Shown here one piece after another: positions 7,948 through 15,861 of a DNA stretch of 64,000 bases. The notes beneath the pieces are model-generated. The model ran no database searches. It was not told the DNA's origin and saw only the letters and a program-made list of their open reading frames with translations. This stretch comes from Amoebidium appalachense (Eukaryota > Ichthyosporea), in assembly GCA_963693365.1 (NCBI GenBank), contig CAVNZM010000021.1, forward strand, positions 1 to 64,000, written 5' to 3'. Each line of letters starts with the position of its first letter. The stretch's first letter is position 1. The translations under genes and the position numbers were made by a program.

Positions 7948-8740
7948 AGGTGTGCAGCACAAGCCCGCCGAGCAGGATGAGAACAAGGCCCTGTGCGACA
8001 AACAGTGCGTAGGCTATGCAGCCGTGCCAGAAGAAATCGAGGTCGGTAGCCGACCATATGATCTGGTCAAGGGCAACAGCCAAGCCGCAGAACAGGGAGT
8101 AGACCGTTGCGCACATCAGCACTCCCCGCACGATACCTGACTCTGGGATGGCAGTGTGGCGTATGATACTTTCAACGTAAGTACAACCGGCCACCAGGAG
8201 AACCACGAGGATGTACTGTGTAGCCATGTGAAAGTCGGCATAGGTCTCATACGAGCACGTTTCGTTGCACGTACACAACCCCGTCAGACCCAGTACAAGG
8301 GCGGGGGCCATTACGACCGGTGGGGCCCAGGTGGTTGTCCAGGGTGGTTGTCGGACGCCGCAGAAGAGGGTACCGTTGGTTCCTGTCATGCCGCACACTA
8401 TGCGCACCAGCAGCCCCAAGGGGGAAAGAAGCATGAGCAACTTGGTTACCCAATATAGTACCCACAACCGACAGTCACAGGCATTGTGCGGGACCGTTGC
8501 ATAGATAACCCATTGGTACATGTGTGCTGCGATGCATAGTGCCGGTACATGAAACAGGTACCCCGAGTTTGCTGTCGCACTTAGATACCTTCCGCTGACT
8601 GTAGGGCCGAAGCGCTTGTGAATATACACACGTAGGGCTAGGGCTATCCCGATAACGACAGAGGCGTACACGAACAGCAGAAGCCTAAACACGGACGCAA
8701 CATGCCCCACTGTCTCGATGCTCAGGCTGGTTGAAGGCAT
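7847..8740 (-). CDS. Seven-transmembrane, GPCR-like protein
   Basis: This is a 297-residue protein with seven hydrophobic segments at about residues 17-38, 60-83, 92-117, 139-158, 172-192, 203-229 and 238-266. The basic cytoplasmic-type tail contains RARARTRAQS. Possible glycosylation sites NGT (122) and NET (159) lie in loops predicted on the outside. Cysteines near 88-90 and 157-162 could pair in extracellular loops. The topology matches a GPCR or the 7TM half of plant and protist 7TM-RGS proteins. Its 3' end overlaps the RGS gene on the other strand, which strongly suggests a signalling role. I cannot assign a ligand or a receptor class. Confidence 0.75.
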   Translation of the reverse strand: MPSTSLSIETVGHVASVFRLLLFVYASVVIGIALALRVYIHKRFGPTVSGRYLSATANSGYLFHVPALCIAAHMYQWVIYATVPHNACDCRLWVLYWVTKLLMLLSPLGLLVRIVCGMTGTNGTLFCGVRQPPWTTTWAPPVVMAPALVLGLTGLCTCNETCSYETYADFHMATQYILVVLLVAGCTYVESIIRHTAIPESGIVRGVLMCATVYSLFCGLAVALDQIIWSATDLDFFWHGCIAYALFVAQGLVLILLGGLVLHTFTALPTRARARTRAQSVELCRPAEAPAPRAPRR

Positions 8741-8778
8741 GTTCTACCACCACAACAATTAGTTTTGCGTTAAAGGCA

Positions 8779-9021
8779 ATGGGAAACCTCGTGGCACTCT
8801 ACTACCCCCCGACAAACACCACCCAATCACCCCCACCGACACCGGTAGCCCCGATCTCCCTTCCCAACGATCCGGAAAGCGTGACCGACAGGCTGCTTCA
8901 CGATGGTTACAAGGGAGGTGATCCCAACAGCAAGTGGAGGCGGTGGTACGAGACCTCGAAGCCACATCCGCTTCAAGCATACCACCTGCTGCAGGAGACG
9001 GGAAGCCGTGGCCCGAGATAA
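8779..9021 (+). CDS. Small protein with possible N-myristoylation signal
   Basis: This is an 80-residue frame from ATG at 8779; the open frame begins earlier, at 8731. It starts MGNLVALYYPP, so a glycine follows the initiator Met as required for N-myristoylation, though position 6 is not the usual Ser/Thr. A Pro/Thr-rich stretch (TNTTQSPPPTPVAPISLP) follows and then a charged helical end. It starts about 39 bases from the start of the 7TM gene and is divergent from it, so the two share one short promoter. No family is recognised. Confidence 0.5.
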   Translation: MGNLVALYYPPTNTTQSPPPTPVAPISLPNDPESVTDRLLHDGYKGGDPNSKWRRWYETSKPHPLQAYHLLQETGSRGPR

Positions 9022-9057
9022 CAGAACCCCTGCCCAAATTATGTATGCCTTATTTGC

Positions 9058-9870
9058 ATGGACCGCGAAGACATCAGCTCATACGAAACCACTGGCGGGC
9101 TCTGCCTTGGCTGGTACCCGCCGCTGCCAACCTTCTGGCACGCCGCTTCCGACCAACCCCCCGAAGAGGAACTGGCCGAAGCAACCATGATGTTCAGGAA
9201 CAATCTCGAGGCGTTCGCCGGGATACCTCGCAACAGGCACATCATACGTAATTACGCCAAATTCAAGACGAGTCTGTTCCTGGACAGCCTCCCGGAGAAG
9301 TGCGAGTTTAGCAGGGGGAATTTCACCGGCAAGAAGCGGATGCGCTGCTATGAGAACGCGCTCAGCTATTCCTTGGCATCCATGGCACGTCCGCGTCACA
9401 TCGATGCAAACTTCATCAACATGGTGGCCGCCATGTGCGAGGGCCGCGAGGCATTCACCCCCCGCACACAGCACGTAGTCGGGCTGAGCGGACAGGCCAC
9501 CGTGGCGCCTGAGCTGATACCGGTAGCGGCTGCTGACCTCCTTGACACGCTTCAGTTTCGTGAGCAGGAGGCCAGCGCGTCACACCTGCTGCATCTGTGC
9601 CGCCAGGCCGCGCTGTGGATGGGGCGAATGAGCATCATCCATGCGCTTAAGGATGGTGTAGACAACATGGCGTTCATGGTGATCACCGTTTCTGCTATTC
9701 TAAGCCAGTACTCGTTCGGGCCGCTTCTGTTTGGGAACCTGTTCCGGCGCTGCATCGAACTGGGCGCGGCAGAGAACCCGCCCAGCTACGAACTCCTAGC
9801 TCGCTGGCTGCTGGAGGCCGTGTACTCCAACATGCGTAACGCGGCTGTTGTGCTAGATCTGATCTCGTGA
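9058..9870 (+). CDS. Hypothetical protein
   Basis: This is a 270-residue frame from ATG at 9058 to a TGA directly followed by a run of 29 G. The protein looks globular and mostly helical. It has scattered cysteines and a moderately hydrophobic stretch at about residues 200-222 (NMAFMVITVSAILSQYSF) that could be a buried helix or one membrane pass. No motif is recognised. It lies 36 bases after the preceding small gene in the same direction. Confidence 0.65.
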   Translation: MDREDISSYETTGGLCLGWYPPLPTFWHAASDQPPEEELAEATMMFRNNLEAFAGIPRNRHIIRNYAKFKTSLFLDSLPEKCEFSRGNFTGKKRMRCYENALSYSLASMARPRHIDANFINMVAAMCEGREAFTPRTQHVVGLSGQATVAPELIPVAAADLLDTLQFREQEASASHLLHLCRQAALWMGRMSIIHALKDGVDNMAFMVITVSAILSQYSFGPLLFGNLFRRCIELGAAENPPSYELLARWLLEAVYSNMRNAAVVLDLIS

Positions 9871-9871
9871 A

Positions 9872-9902
<31 letters not shown>

Positions 9903-10417
9903 TACACACTTTTCATTGTTTTTTCGTATACTCTGATCTGATCTTAGGTGTACACTCCAGATGTGACACGATGACGACACACCCATGCCAAAGTCATCAT
10001 GTATCAAGATCGATCAGACATCAGATCCAGTTTATTGACAAGTCAGGTAGTGAGGAATCAATAGTGGCTCAGAATATATATTTGATGTTTGATATTTGAT
10101 ATTTGGATATCGAAAAGCATGACAATAAAGTACATGTATGCAAACCAAGCAGGGCACGAGCCTTGGGCAGAAAATTATACAACCCATTGTGGTGCTGACT
10201 GCTAGATAACGTGTCATGGTCCCATAACTTCGCAACATCACCAACCCTAATACCTGCGCATCACTACAAATTGCGGAACGTGCGTTTGTGTTGAAGCACG
10301 TACCCCGCGTGACTCAACTCCATTCGGAAAGCCAAATCGGTAGGCCAATCGGACCGGGGATTGGCTCATCGGGCTAACCAATCGGATCGCGCACATAATT
10401 TCGAGTCAATCGTGACG
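9871..10417. other. Spacer with 29-G tract and AT-rich part
   Basis: A run of 29 G (9872-9900) follows the stop codon of the preceding gene. Then comes an AT-rich stretch with repeated TTTGATATTTG-type sequence around 10080-10105. The right end contains the CCAAT/CRE-like module. The two flanking genes converge here, so this should be a terminator and poly(A) region. No coding frame is convincing. Confidence 0.55.
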
Positions 10418-10420
10418 TCA
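10345..10420. promoter_or_regulatory. CCAAT pair plus CRE-like site at a gene end
   Basis: CCAATC at 10345-10350 is inverted as GATTGG at 10359-10364. A further CCAATC is at 10379-10384 and the CRE-like TGACGTCA at 10413-10420. The last bases of this palindrome provide the TGA stop of the leftward gene. The set of boxes matches the modules inside the KilA-N genes. Confidence 0.55.
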
Positions 10421-11281
10421 CGAATCGGTCAACCGGATGAGCGCCGATGCTGCCAGAACCTTCAGTGATGCTGAGCCGTTCCTCAGGGCACGCACGGCAA
10501 AATCGGCCGGGGCATCCTGCCAAAACGTATCCAACATCAGAGAGCGGAAGAGCCGTGTTTCTGCCCTCAGCACAAAATCCGCGAAGAACTCGTTGAAGGC
10601 AACTGGTGTGGTGTGAACGGCCTGCTCCAAGTACTTCAAGGATAGCTGCTGGTGCAGGCGGTCAATAGCCTCCGCGATGGCAGCGCCCCCCACGGGCCTG
10701 CACCCTACCCAGTCGCGCATGTTCCTAAGTATGTGGTACTCCGCGATCACGCGGGCAAGGGATGTGGAAGCCCCTTTTCCACCAAATCGGTGTATGACAT
10801 CCCCCCAAGACATGGATGTACTACCGACCGGAATACCCAGGGCAGTCAGTACGGTGATGCAGCAAGGCTCCTTGTTGATTTCAAGTATGAGCTGTGAGCA
10901 CACCTTCTGCCATGCTGGGATGTGGAAACGCCGTTCTGTAGCCTCGTGCTCCTCACTGCCATAGGGCGGACGCAGTAGTCGCTTCATCTCGCTGGTGCAG
11001 TCCAACAACACAGTTCCCGGGATGCCAAAATGGCTGCACAGCGACATCACCCGGGCAAACAACGCCAGTGTTTTACACATGGCGTGGTTTGTAGAACGTT
11101 CACAACGATGCTGGACATGTGCCCGTATTGAGTATTCGACAAAAGCCTCCAGGTATCCGATGAATGTCTCAAAATCACAAGCATTGGCCAAAGCGCTGGG
11201 TTTAGGAAGGTGGAGTGTCTTAGGGGCCGATTCGTACTGAAGCGGCGCAGCCAGAGGGTGCAGGGGGTCAAATACAGACAT
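10418..11281 (-). CDS. Hypothetical protein
   Basis: This is a 287-residue frame from the ATG at 11279-11281 (MSVFDPLHPLAAPLQYES). It looks helical and soluble, with Cys and His scattered but no clear zinc motif and no membrane segment. No family is recognised. CCAAT boxes about 160-190 bases upstream (11438-11467) look like its promoter elements. The stop codon lies within a CRE-like palindrome at the end of the spacer module, so the original C-terminus may have been altered by arrival of that module. Confidence 0.65.
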   Translation of the reverse strand: MSVFDPLHPLAAPLQYESAPKTLHLPKPSALANACDFETFIGYLEAFVEYSIRAHVQHRCERSTNHAMCKTLALFARVMSLCSHFGIPGTVLLDCTSEMKRLLRPPYGSEEHEATERRFHIPAWQKVCSQLILEINKEPCCITVLTALGIPVGSTSMSWGDVIHRFGGKGASTSLARVIAEYHILRNMRDWVGCRPVGGAAIAEAIDRLHQQLSLKYLEQAVHTTPVAFNEFFADFVLRAETRLFRSLMLDTFWQDAPADFAVRALRNGSASLKVLAASALIRLTDS

Positions 11282-11437
11282 GTTGTTTTGACGTTTTGTC
11301 TTTACGCTTTCGAACTCAAAAAAAGAACACGCACACGGAGAATGCTCCACTACACAGGAATCGCTCGCTGGTGATGTACCATGATACAGGACGCCGCGAG
11401 CCAAAGAAAATTGGAATGTTATGGAGTTCTAATCCAA

Positions 11438-11467
11438 CCAATCCGACCGGCCCTCGGCACAACCAAT
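11438..11467. promoter_or_regulatory. Two CCAAT boxes
   Basis: CCAAT at 11438-11442 and 11463-11467 lie upstream of the leftward gene starting at 11281. A run of related ACGACAAAAAACGACC repeats follows (about 11495-11533). Probable upstream promoter elements. Confidence 0.45.
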
Positions 11468-11566
11468 CAAACGCCCCCCTGGCACCGCGACCAAAAAACG
11501 ACTTCAAACGACAAAAAACGACCAAAAACGACCTCTTGGGGAGATTACTGCCACGTGGTACACCCG

Positions 11567-12154
11567 CTAGATGTGCACCCAAAAATCAATATACACAATC
11601 GGATGCTCGCTGGCCGCGGTTGTTAGTTCATGGACACTATAGAAAACGCCATCACTAGCACGAAAAACACCCGAACCATCAAAATCAGCATATCTAGTTG
11701 CCCCAATTTGAACGGTGTAGGACATTGCCTGATGTAGATGTACCCTGAGTGACCCTATGGTGCAGAGCCAGGAGCCATTGAGCGCTGGGCCTAGCCGTTC
11801 AGGTCCACAGCATGTAAAGACGTGCACATATGCGCTTCCTTGGGCATAAAATAATGGAAACACGGGTAGTATATCGCGTGGCCTAAGGTCGGTCATCAAG
11901 CGAAATCCACCTGTGGATTTAGTCTCCGTAATCTCCCAACCACCAGGCGCATTTGAAGAAGCCTTCACAACCAAAGTTAAATCTGGCAGGCCACCAAACA
12001 AAGATGTGTACTCCACCTGTAGGCAATCCAGAAACCCTAACAGGCCAAGAACTTCAACGGCCCGGTTGTGGGTCATGTGCATGGAGATTTCTGTCAGGTT
12101 CGCAAGCCTTTGTATCTCCATCACATCAGGCAACCAAAAAAGGAGATGCCACAT
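11567..12154 (-). CDS. Hypothetical protein
   Basis: This is a 195-residue frame from the first ATG at 12152-12154 (MWHLLFWLPDVMEIQ). It has a short hydrophobic N-terminus followed by mixed alpha/beta-type sequence with no recognisable motif. Two CCAATC boxes at about 12175-12195 lie just upstream, in line with the promoter pattern seen elsewhere. It is followed on the left by the leftward gene at 10418-11281. Confidence 0.55.
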   Translation of the reverse strand: MWHLLFWLPDVMEIQRLANLTEISMHMTHNRAVEVLGLLGFLDCLQVEYTSLFGGLPDLTLVVKASSNAPGGWEITETKSTGGFRLMTDLRPRDILPVFPLFYAQGSAYVHVFTCCGPERLGPALNGSWLCTIGSLRVHLHQAMSYTVQIGATRYADFDGSGVFRASDGVFYSVHELTTAASEHPIVYIDFWVHI

Positions 12155-12376
12155 CTGTGCACACAAATCGTGCCCCAATCACGCACCAGCCAATCGCGCG
12201 TCAACAGCCAGGGTTAACAATTCAAAGCTTTCCCCTTTCGCTAAATTCACCACAGGCAATCATAAGAATTGTAATCGGCCTTCAAAAGAGTCCGCGAATA
12301 TCAATTCGCAATAGATTCCCTATCAATTGTTCTAACCGCGAATCAAATCGCTCAAAATGTTTACACTTTTACACAG

Positions 12377-12383
12377 TATAAAA
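12377..12383 (+). promoter_or_regulatory. TATA box (TATAAAA) of the repeat-protein gene
   Basis: TATAAAAGG lies 64 bases before the ATG at 12447. It decides the start: the ATG at 12357 would lie upstream of the expected transcription start, so 12447 is preferred. Confidence 0.6.
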
Positions 12384-12446
12384 GGCTGCATTTCCTTATC
12401 TTTGGGTCATTCGTACACTGTTCCGGTGGGTGGTGGAAGTGTGACT

Positions 12447-13838
12447 ATGAGCGTACACTACACACAGTTGTTAGGGCCGAGGCTCCCTAAGCTCGCGCCC
12501 CGACCTCAAACTGTGGCGATTCCAGGCAGCTGTACAACTAAACATGGTCTTTTGCACAATATCACCAGCTCGGGCCGACGCGGACGTCATATGCGAAAAA
12601 AGGGACTCGAAAACCTACGACGGCAACAAACAAATGACACGCGACTTTCTGATTCGAAAAAGATTTATTTTAAAGCTCTACACACCCCTCGGAGCGATTT
12701 CGATGCTTTGGTACCCGGATTGGGCTCTTTTCCTCTGCAGCAAGCCGTCGATTCTGGCACCACCTCTCTCACTCCGGTTTCAGCAGCAACCGTCGACGGC
12801 ACCGGCTTTGAATTCGATTTGGGGTTGGGCTCTTTTCCTCTGCAGCAAGCCGTCGATTCTGGCACCACCTCTCTCACTCCGGTTTCAGCAGCAACCGTCG
12901 ACGGCACCGGCTTTGAATTCGATTTGGGGTTGGGCTCTTTTCCTCTGCAGCAAGCCGTCGATTCTGGCACCACCTCTCTCACTCCGGTTTCAGCAGCAAC
13001 CGTCGACGGCACCGGCTTTGAATTCGATTTGGGGTTGGGCTCTTTTCCTCTGCAGCAAGCCGTCGATTCTGGCACCACCTCTCTCACTCCGGTTTCAGCA
13101 GCAACCGTCGACGGCACCGGCTTTGAATTCGATTTGGGGTTGGGCTCTTTTCCTCTGCAGCAAGCCGTCGATTCTGGCACCACCTCTCTCACTCCGGTTT
13201 CAGCACCAACCGTCGACGGCACCGGCTTTGAATTCGATTTGGGGTTGGGCTCTTTTCCTCTGCAGCAAGCCGTCGATTCTGGCACCACCTCTCTCACTCC
13301 GGTTTCAGCAGCAACCGTCGAAGGCACCGGCTTTGAATTCGATTTGGTGTTGGGCTCTTTTTCTCTGCAGCAAGCCGTCGATTTCGGCACCACCTCTCTC
13401 ACTCCGGTTTCAGCAGCAACCGTCGACGGCACCGGCTTTGAATTCGATTTGGTGTTGGGCTCTTTTTCATTGCAGCAAGCCGTCGATTTCGGCACCACCT
13501 CTCTCACTCCGGTTTCAGCAGCAACCGTCGACGGCACCGGCTTTGAATTCGATTTGGTGTTGGGCTCTTTTTCTCTGCAGCAAGCCGTCGATTTCGGCAC
13601 CACCTCTCTCACTCCGGTTTCAGCAGCAACCGTCGACGGCACCGGCTTTGAATTCGATTTGGGGTTGGATATCACAGAAATCGAGAAAATACTCGGCAGT
13701 ACCATCACACCCTCCAACAAAATGTCACCGATCAACTTAACCGAAGTTGGGTTAAACACGTTTTTTTGTGAACCGATCGATGAATTCGAAGAGATATGTG
13801 TTTTCTTATTGAAAGACGAATTGAAAGGATCGGTCTAA
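12447..13838 (+). CDS. Protein with nine 35-residue tandem repeats
   Basis: This is a 463-residue frame. A basic N-terminal region of about 90 residues (with RRGRHMRKKG) precedes nine near-identical 35-residue repeats, each containing LQQAVD, TTSLTPVSAATV and GTGFEFDL. An acidic C-terminal region (ITEIEKILGS, DEFEEI) ends the protein. The early repeats are almost identical; the last three carry SLQQAVDFG and DLV variants, so the array has grown recently from the 5' side. The repeats are rich in Ser, Thr, Gly and Phe and could be structural or ligand-binding. I do not recognise them. Because of the 105-base unit, a second forward frame and the reverse frame are also open, so the choice rests on the TATA box and the non-repeat ends. 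Confidence 0.65.
   Translation: MSVHYTQLLGPRLPKLAPRPQTVAIPGSCTTKHGLLHNITSSGRRGRHMRKKGLENLRRQQTNDTRLSDSKKIYFKALHTPRSDFDALVPGLGSFPLQQAVDSGTTSLTPVSAATVDGTGFEFDLGLGSFPLQQAVDSGTTSLTPVSAATVDGTGFEFDLGLGSFPLQQAVDSGTTSLTPVSAATVDGTGFEFDLGLGSFPLQQAVDSGTTSLTPVSAATVDGTGFEFDLGLGSFPLQQAVDSGTTSLTPVSAPTVDGTGFEFDLGLGSFPLQQAVDSGTTSLTPVSAATVEGTGFEFDLVLGSFSLQQAVDFGTTSLTPVSAATVDGTGFEFDLVLGSFSLQQAVDFGTTSLTPVSAATVDGTGFEFDLVLGSFSLQQAVDFGTTSLTPVSAATVDGTGFEFDLGLDITEIEKILGSTITPSNKMSPINLTEVGLNTFFCEPIDEFEEICVFLLKDELKGSV
12719..13664 (+). repeat. 105-base tandem repeat, nine copies
   Basis: Nine head-to-tail units of 105 bases start with GGGCTCTTTTCCTCTGCAGC. Units 1-5 differ by only a base or so. Units 7-9 share TTTTTCTCTG or TTTTTCATTG and GATTTCGG variants. 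The length is a multiple of three, so copy number can change without breaking the frame. Confidence 0.9.
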
Positions 13839-14028
13839 TTTTTGACTTGACTTAGTTACTGTGCTGAATTTAAGTACAAGCTCAGCCATACTTTAACATC
13901 CACACACTAGACTTACACGTGGTTAAATGGGTCTAATTTTTGACTTGACTTAGTTACTTACTTTGCTGAATTTAAGCACAAGCTCAGCCATACTTTAACA
14001 TCCACACACTAGACTTACACGTGGTTAA
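13832..14028. repeat. 98-base direct repeat after the repeat-protein gene
   Basis: Two copies begin GGTCTAATTTTTGACTTGAC at 13832 and 13930 and end CACGTGGTTAAA. They differ by a 4-base insertion (TTAC) and a few substitutions. The stop codon of the repeat-protein gene lies in the first copy and the 3' end of the methyltransferase gene touches the second. Both genes converge here, so this may be a duplicated termination region. Confidence 0.85.
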
Positions 14029-14990
14029 ACGTGTTCGCTGTGACTCGAAGCCATCACTTGTCTCATGATATGTTCTGCTATAAGAGGTGGAACAGCATTC
14101 CCAATAAATCTATGCATGATCTCCTTTGTGAATGGCAATCTTGTTATATAGCCAGTGGGGAAAGTCTGGAATTTTTCTACCTCCTCCACGGTAAGCGAGC
14201 GTACAAAGTTCATGTCTTTGTCGTATATATAGAACGGCCGAGAAGTGATGGTGTAGCAAGCACGAAGCGTGACAGCTTTCTTTCTCTGGGTGTTAGAGTA
14301 TGCCGGATTCTTTAGACGACCAGGTGAAAAACTTGCATTGGAAACAAAGTACTCGTAGGATGGAAGGGCCAGACATTCTGCAATTGTTGGTGCGCTGCGC
14401 AGGGGCATGTAAAGCGGGTCCCATCCCTTGTGTACAATGAGCCGTCTACGTGACTGGCAGAGTCCATGTCGTTCCATATGAACAAGCCTGTATGTGCAAC
14501 CCCGTCGCTGCAAAACGGGTATTATGGCCTGATTGTAAACCTGCTCCAATGAATACGATTGGCAAGGCAGCATCTCCATAAGCGTTAGGACGTATTCTAG
14601 CATGGTGGTTGCGCTTTCCTGGTCCCCCTTGCCTGCTCGCATCACAGAAACCTCTTGGCAGGGGGGACTGGCATGAACATGCAAATGATCGGTGGGTTGA
14701 AGCGGTGGCAAGGCCTCTGTTATCACGTTGACGAGCTGTTCATGCCTTTGGTCCCCTATCTTGACTTGTAAGTGTTTCGCATCGGGGTGGTGGTGCTTGT
14801 GTGTCTGAAGGGCCTCTTGCCAACAGTCCACAGCAACAGCTACAACGGCACCAGCGCTTGCGGCGCCTTGAGAGAATCCGCCTGCTCCACAAAATAGATC
14901 AACCAGGTAAAACACCATGTCGAAAGGCGAAGAAAATAACCGCCCCGTCCACCCTCCTACATTCTCTAAACGTCTGGCCGTGCGCATCAT
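14025..14990 (-). CDS. DNA (cytosine-5) methyltransferase
   Basis: C5-methyltransferase motifs occur in order: motif I DLFCGAGGFSQG, motif IV with the catalytic ASPPCQ (Cys about residue 111 from the 14990 start), a motif VI-like position (SLEQVYN, not the usual ENV), motif VIII CQSRRRLIV, and motif X GNAVPPLIAEH near the end. The target-recognition region between VIII and X is short, and the protein has 321 residues, like small bacterial or viral enzymes. The ATG at 14990 overlaps the stop of the upstream gene; an inner ATG at 14918 (MVFYLVDLF) gives a more typical N-terminus. It would methylate cytosine in viral or host DNA; the target site is unknown. The altered motif VI glutamate position deserves checking, although a Glu is present. 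Confidence 0.9.
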   Translation of the reverse strand: MMRTARRLENVGGWTGRLFSSPFDMVFYLVDLFCGAGGFSQGAASAGAVVAVAVDCWQEALQTHKHHHPDAKHLQVKIGDQRHEQLVNVITEALPPLQPTDHLHVHASPPCQEVSVMRAGKGDQESATTMLEYVLTLMEMLPCQSYSLEQVYNQAIIPVLQRRGCTYRLVHMERHGLCQSRRRLIVHKGWDPLYMPLRSAPTIAECLALPSYEYFVSNASFSPGRLKNPAYSNTQRKKAVTLRACYTITSRPFYIYDKDMNFVRSLTVEEVEKFQTFPTGYITRLPFTKEIMHRFIGNAVPPLIAEHIMRQVMASSHSEHV

Positions 14991-15487
14991 CGTCGTGTAT
15001 TCGTCCAGAGATGAAGTCCCGCCCCAAGATCACAAACCACCCGATCTATCAAATCGTGGTCGCGGCCGGTGTACAGCTCGGCCCCGTTAGGCCCGGGTTG
15101 ATGAAACGGAGGCTCCGTTCCGTGCCGGGCTCGATAGGCCATTGCCACCTCGCGAACAAGCGTGTTGCGCGCTGCACGGGTAGCGGTAACCCCTACGGCA
15201 TCCAGGTACTCCTCCACTGACATAAGTGACGGAAGACGCGAAGGTGGAATGTGCACCTCTCTTGTTGGGGCCGGTCCCATCACTGCAGCAAGGCGCTCCT
15301 TGTACTGCTCGAGCAGGCTACCGTGTGTAAGCCCGACCTCGTCCATCATTTGCTTCCACAAAATAAGGTTCTTTAGACGGGTGTATTGTGAGTCTGCCTG
15401 TTCCTTCGCGTTACGCTGGCTCCTGCTAGACCCATTAAGATAGGTTTCGGTGCGCACAAGCAGGGGGCGGGGTGCATCGTCAGCCAT
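14987..15487 (-). CDS. Hypothetical protein upstream of the methyltransferase
   Basis: This is a 166-residue frame from the ATG at 15485-15487 (MADDAPRPLLVRTETYLNGS). It is charged, mostly helical and soluble, with no recognised motif. Its TGA stop overlaps the ATG of the methyltransferase (ATGATGA arrangement). The two may be expressed together, and this could be an accessory protein, which is inference from position only. A tandemly duplicated TATA-containing promoter lies just upstream (15502-15569). Confidence 0.6.
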   Translation of the reverse strand: MADDAPRPLLVRTETYLNGSSRSQRNAKEQADSQYTRLKNLILWKQMMDEVGLTHGSLLEQYKERLAAVMGPAPTREVHIPPSRLPSLMSVEEYLDAVGVTATRAARNTLVREVAMAYRARHGTEPPFHQPGPNGAELYTGRDHDLIDRVVCDLGAGLHLWTNTRR

Positions 15488-15501
15488 ATTCAAACTGCGC
15501 T

Positions 15502-15569
15502 GCGCCAGCTGTGTGAGTGTGCCTATTTATAGGGAGCGCCAGCTGTGTGAGTGTGCCTATTTATAGGGA
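15502..15569 (-). promoter_or_regulatory. Duplicated TATA promoter, two 34-base units
   Basis: The unit beginning GCGCCAGCTGTGTGAGTGTG occurs at 15502 and again at 15536. Read leftward, each contains CTATAAATAGG, a TATA box, 30-70 bases before the ATG at 15487. The gene thus has two TATA boxes in tandem. The rest of the spacer to 15861 shows no further features. Confidence 0.75.
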
Positions 15570-15861
15570 GCGCTGAGAGATTTTCTGTGTGAACACCAAT
15601 GGACGAACATGCGCCCTCTGTACACCCTCGTCTCCTGACCAGACAACGAATCTTGGCCCGAGGTTGTGCCTCCCAAGAGATATCGCAGAAAGAATGAAAG
15701 AGCCAGGGAGCTGTTGGGACCCGACGTGCCCCGTGTCGGCAATGGACACGTTATATGTCCTTTCCAATCCGGTCAGCCCGGTTGCTGACCTCATCAATTG
15801 GTGTGCACCCCATGTTCCGTTTTAAATCTTCCCATTCGCGAAAAATCTACCCCCACACTAA

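Noticed and set aside
12544-13759. Alternative forward and reverse frames through the repeat array
   Set aside because: The 105-base repeat keeps several frames open. The TATA box and non-repeat ends favour the 12447 frame, though expression data would be decisive.
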